Positions 38,680 to 41,349 of a DNA stretch of 41,349 nt are shown piece by piece. Made by a program: the position numbers and the translations under genes. The DNA lies in contig JBHEMK010000066.1 in assembly GCA_046262635.1 (NCBI GenBank), positions 1 through 41,349 of the forward strand, in the 5' to 3' direction. The notes below the pieces were generated by a model that searched no databases, had not been told where the DNA came from, and was given only the letters and a program-made list of their open reading frames with translations. Each line of letters opens with the position of its first letter. Positions within the stretch are counted from its first letter, which is position 1. The stretch is from JBHEMK01 sp046262635 (lineage in GTDB: Bacteria; Actinomycetota; Thermoleophilia; Gaiellales; Gaiellaceae).

Positions 38680-39144
38680 CTAGCGGTCGAGAACTTTCAC
38701 GAACCGCAGGCGCGACCCGCGCGAGCCCGGGCTCGACTCGATCACGAACTCGTCCGCGATCGAGCGGATGATCGCAATCCCGAGCCCGCCTTCGCTCAGT
38801 TCGCCGTCGAGGCCGCCCTCGACCGCCGGGTCGAACCCTTCGCCGTCGTCGACGACCTCGATCGCGATCCGGTTCGGCCAGAGCTCGTACGACACCTGCA
38901 CATGCCCGTTCTCGCCGTCGCCGTACGCGTGCCGCACGGAGTTTGAGGCAGCTTCGGTCAGCGCAAGCTTGAGATCGGCAAGGGTTTCCCTCGCGAACGG
39001 GCGGACACCGGCGAGTCCGGTGAGAGCGAGCCGGCAGAGCGTGATGTACTCCGCCTTCGCCGGGATCGTCAGCCGGATCGTGCGATTCTCCCCCGGGGCG
39101 CCGGGGCTGCTCTCGGAGTGGGTGATCTCCATGCTCGGCTGCAT
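38680..39144 (-). CDS. RsbW-like anti-sigma factor / serine kinase (HATPase_c_2)
   Basis: This protein of about 154 residues is a GHKL ATPase of the RsbW/SpoIIAB type. It has an N-box LKLALTEAASNSVRHAY, the G1 box VVDDGEGFDP, the G2 region EGGLGIAIIRSIADEF and a final SRLRFVK. Such proteins hold a sigma factor or phosphorylate an anti-sigma antagonist. Neither partner is next to it. A GTG at 39147 and the ATG at 39144 are both possible. I prefer the ATG because a TATATC hexamer ends 7 bases before it with no ribosome-binding site. A perfect AT-rich dyad lies just upstream. It is followed by the trehalose genes, which hints at a stress link. Confidence 0.85.
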   Translation of the reverse strand: MQPSMEITHSESSPGAPGENRTIRLTIPAKAEYITLCRLALTGLAGVRPFARETLADLKLALTEAASNSVRHAYGDGENGHVQVSYELWPNRIAIEVVDDGEGFDPAVEGGLDGELSEGGLGIAIIRSIADEFVIESSPGSRGSRLRFVKVLDR

Positions 39145-39151
39145 CACCAGC

Positions 39152-39182
39152 GATATACCACGAGATTTACTGCGCTAAATCT
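39152..39182 (-). promoter_or_regulatory. Extended -10 with AT-rich operator-like dyad upstream of the RsbW-like gene
   Basis: On the minus strand TGG-TATATC (-10 hexamer at 39157-39152) ends 7 bases before the ATG, suggesting a leaderless message. Immediately upstream is a perfect 7-base inverted repeat AGATTTA-N6-TAAATCT at 39163-39182. It is among the most AT-rich spots of the window. The dyad would cover the promoter spacer, as expected for a repressor or for control of a sigma-dependent promoter. Confidence 0.5.
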
Positions 39183-39255
39183 ACCGATTCCTGCCGAGCG
39201 GAGAGCGCGGCCTCCACCCAGGATTCCCCGATCGATGGGTTCTAACCGCAGGTCG

Positions 39256-40476
39256 CTACGGGTTGTGCGGATTCGAAGGCCGTTGGCCGAGCCTCACCGC
39301 GATCGTCCGGCGGGTACCCGCGCGCACGATCGAGAAGGTTGCGATCTGGCCCGGTCGAAGCTGCTCACTGACGATGCGCACGAGGTCGTTCGCGTTGCGC
39401 ACCGCGATTCCGTCGATCGCCACGATCACGTCGCCGCCGCGCACGATCTCCGTGCCCTCGAACTGCTCGGTGTCCGTACCGCCGAGCAGCCCGGCCGCCG
39501 CCGCGGGGGCGCCGGGGATAACCGAGTCGACCATCGCCCCGTAGTCGACGGAGAGCTTGAGATGCCGGGCAAGCGACGGGGTCAGGTCCTCGGTCGTCGC
39601 ACCGATGTAGGCGTAGCGCACCCCGCCGGTTCGCAACAGGTCCTCCATCGAGCGCTTCGCAGAATCGATCGGGACGGCGAAGCCGATCCCCGCATCGTTG
39701 CCGCCGCCGGACTGGCTGCGAATCTGTGCATTGATCCCGATCACGCGGCCGCGGCCGTCGAAGAGCGGCCCCCCGGAGTTGCCGTGCGTAATCGGCGCGT
39801 CGGTCTGGATCGCGTCGATCAGCTGGTAGCGCGACGTCAGCGAGGCGATCGAGCGTTTGACGGCCGAGACGACGCCGACCGCGAGCGAGTTCTCGTTCCC
39901 GAGCGGGCTTCCGATCGCGGCGACGGGCTCGCCGACCCGGACACGGCTCGAATGGCCCAGCGGTACCGGCGCCAGCGTGTGAGCCTTCGGCTCGACCCTG
40001 ATCACGCCGACGTCGTCGAAGACGTCCCAGCCGACGACCCGGGCGGGGATGCGGTCGTGGTCGTTGAACTCGACGAAGATCGCGCGGGCGGGCGAGACGC
40101 CCGAGCCCGGACCGTTCTCGCCCGCATTCGTGACCACGTGGGCGTCGGTGAGAATCGTCCCGTCGCGCGAGACGACGAAGCCGGAGCCCTGGGCGGCGGT
40201 GGCGGAGGTAGCCGTGCCGAAGAACGAGTAGATCGTGACAACCCCCGCGGAGCGGCCCGCGTAGACCTGGGCTGCGTCGAAGGCGCCGCGCGGAAGCGGC
40301 TTCGCGCTGGAGCGGAGGACCACCGGCACGTCCGCGACCGGTGCGGGCCGGGCGGCGACGACCACCGTTTTCGTCGTGCTCTGCCCGAGCAGTCCGAGGG
40401 CGGCGCCGACGACGATCACGGCGATGCCGCCGACGACGGCGGAGACGAGCGAGACGACGGCGAGCGCAGAGCGCAT
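39256..40476 (-). CDS. htrA: HtrA/DegP-like serine protease with PDZ domain
   Basis: This 406-residue protein has an N-terminal membrane anchor (about 5-30), a trypsin-like domain and a C-terminal PDZ domain (about 290-395). The triad is His113 in TDAHVV, Asp155 in FDDVGVIRV and Ser234 in HGNSGGPLF. The PDZ part holds YIGATTEDLTPSLA and GGDVIVAIDGIAVRNANDL. It works outside the membrane on damaged proteins. The ATG at 40476 has no ribosome-binding site; a TACAGT hexamer ends 11 bases upstream. It follows a sensor kinase gene after a 92-base gap, a common pairing for envelope-stress systems. Confidence 0.92.
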   Translation of the reverse strand: MRSALAVVSLVSAVVGGIAVIVVGAALGLLGQSTTKTVVVAARPAPVADVPVVLRSSAKPLPRGAFDAAQVYAGRSAGVVTIYSFFGTATSATAAQGSGFVVSRDGTILTDAHVVTNAGENGPGSGVSPARAIFVEFNDHDRIPARVVGWDVFDDVGVIRVEPKAHTLAPVPLGHSSRVRVGEPVAAIGSPLGNENSLAVGVVSAVKRSIASLTSRYQLIDAIQTDAPITHGNSGGPLFDGRGRVIGINAQIRSQSGGGNDAGIGFAVPIDSAKRSMEDLLRTGGVRYAYIGATTEDLTPSLARHLKLSVDYGAMVDSVIPGAPAAAAGLLGGTDTEQFEGTEIVRGGDVIVAIDGIAVRNANDLVRIVSEQLRPGQIATFSIVRAGTRRTIAVRLGQRPSNPHNP

Positions 40477-40568
40477 GGCGCGCGGCCACTGTAGCGACCT
40501 GCCCGTCGCGCCCGGAGAGCATTTTCGCGGGGTCGCCGCCCGGCCGGAGCGATTTCCCGTGGAAACGG

Positions 40569-41349
40569 TCAGGCAGGGAGCTCGACGCGCTCGCCCCTCG
40601 TCGCACTCCCGACCGGCAAGGCGAGCGTGAACGCCGTCAGCCCGGTCTCCGACTTCAGCCGGATCGAGCCCTCCATCAGGGTGGCGAGTTCGCGGGCGAT
40701 CGCGAGACCGAGCCCGCTGCCCGAGGCATGGGCGCCGTCGAGGCGCGTGAAGCGCTCGAAGACCTGCGCCGCCTGATCAGAGGGGATGCCCTGACCCTCG
40801 TCCTCGACCGCCAGCTCCGCCGGCGCGCGCACGACGACTCGAACCGGGGTCTCCGGCGGAGTGTGCTTGAGCGCATTCTCCAGCAGGATCCGGCCGATCT
40901 GGAGCGCCCGCTGGAAATCGCCAAACGCGACTGCCTCCTCCTCGACGATCACCTCCAGAGGATGACCTGCGGCCCGCGCGACGGCGCTGAACTCCCCAGC
41001 CAGGAGCCGGGCCAGCGGCCCCAGCTCGACCTCCTCGTGCTCGATCCGCAGCCGGCCCGCATCAAGACGAGACAGGTCGAGCAGGTCGGTTGCGAGCTTC
41101 GTCAGCCGGACGACCTGCTCGGCCATCGTCGCGAGGAACTCGTGCCGCGTCTCCTCGTCGAGCTCCTCGTCCTGCAGCAGCTCGAGGAAACCGCCGAGTG
41201 AGAAGAGTGGCGTCCGCAGCTCGTGCGACGCGTTCGCGATGAAGGCGCGCCGGGCGTCGTCGAGCTGGGCCAGGCGGCCCTGCATCCGTTCGAAGGCCCG
41301 CGCGAGCTCGCCGAGCTCGTCCCTGCCGACGTCCACCACCGGCTCCGAA
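40569..41349 (-). CDS. Sensor histidine kinase, C-terminal part (window edge)
   Basis: The frame enters from the right edge and ends at 40571-40569. It shows the end of a HAMP linker (DELGELARAFERMQGRL), the HisKA phosphoacceptor in ANASHELRTPL, an N box LLENALKHTPP, the G1 box VEDEGQGIPSDQ, F box VFERFTRLDG and G2 SGSGLGLAIAREL. It is therefore a complete kinase core of a membrane sensor whose sensing part lies outside the window. Its partner regulator is not seen. A GTG at 41339 is only an internal codon. Confidence 0.93.
   Translation of the reverse strand, partial: SEPVVDVGRDELGELARAFERMQGRLAQLDDARRAFIANASHELRTPLFSLGGFLELLQDEELDEETRHEFLATMAEQVVRLTKLATDLLDLSRLDAGRLRIEHEEVELGPLARLLAGEFSAVARAAGHPLEVIVEEEAVAFGDFQRALQIGRILLENALKHTPPETPVRVVVRAPAELAVEDEGQGIPSDQAAQVFERFTRLDGAHASGSGLGLAIARELATLMEGSIRLKSETGLTAFTLALPVGSATRGERVELPA

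Noticed and set aside
1..41349. Search for mobile elements, phage genes, CRISPR repeats and rRNA
   Set aside because: No transposase, integrase, terminal repeats, spaced direct repeats or rRNA signatures seen. The one tRNA shows no duplicated 3' end that would mark an insertion.

Overview
This is a GC-rich, gene-dense chromosomal segment with almost no empty space. Adjacent genes are repeatedly coupled by GTGA, ATGA, TTGA or TGATG stop/start overlaps, and GTG starts are very common. The gene content suggests a high-GC actinobacterium, perhaps of the Thermoleophilia (Gaiellales/Solirubrobacterales) type. The pointers are a MqnP-like prenyltransferase, TreT next to a trehalose-6-phosphate synthase, an N-terminally short FtsH and a hem/ccm superoperon. 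The taxonomic placement is inference. I see no insertion sequence, phage gene, CRISPR array, integrase or rRNA. No gene-free stretch exceeds 300 bases; the longest is 10938-11183.

Region by region. (1) 1-7017, minus strand: a tryptophan-2,3-dioxygenase-family protein, an M20 peptidase, a small frameshifted lipoprotein-like gene, DUF1385, nicotinate phosphoribosyltransferase, a nicotinamidase-like hydrolase, a short FtsH, methylmalonyl-CoA epimerase and a cut-off gene. Several of these touch NAD metabolism. (2) 7016-9441, plus strand: rarA, a truncated electron-transfer-flavoprotein-beta-like protein and an alpha/beta hydrolase. (3) 9495-10937: arginase (minus) diverging from a stand-alone response-regulator receiver domain (plus), then tRNA-Phe(GAA). 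(4) 11184-18421, minus strand: a haem/cytochrome c run read ccmA-ccmB-ccmC-ccmD-like-ccsA/hemX-hemA-hemC-hemD, continuing into a SAM hydrolase and a methyltransferase. (5) 18496-34685: envelope glycan genes. These are a GT-C membrane glycosyltransferase, one GT4 and two GT2 enzymes, a MqnP-like UbiA protein, then a tightly coupled plus-strand operon. That operon encodes CDP-glucose synthesis and 4,6-dehydration, a sugar C-methyltransferase, a 3,5-epimerase-like cupin, a reductase/epimerase, the Wzm/Wzt polysaccharide ABC exporter and three downstream tailoring or transferase proteins. (6) 34737-41349, minus strand: a sensor histidine kinase (cut by the window), an HtrA protease, an RsbW-like ATPase, TreT, OtsA, a 50-residue CxxC protein, MoaC and MogA.

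Five observations stand out. First, many transcription-unit heads carry a -10-like TANNNT hexamer placed 6-8 bases before the start codon, with no Shine-Dalgarno. This suggests widespread leaderless transcription, and it explains overlapping divergent starts such as the CATG shared by the dioxygenase and rarA. Second, the glycan operon looks able to make a CDP-linked, C-methyl-branched 6-deoxyhexose that is exported by a Wzm/Wzt system with a C-terminal extension. Third, both haem-handling membrane proteins (CcmC and CcsA/HemX) lack an intact WWD signature. Fourth, an AT-rich perfect dyad sits just upstream of a probably leaderless RsbW-like gene. Fifth, a small lipoprotein gene appears to be broken by a single-base shift at a run of five G/C bases.
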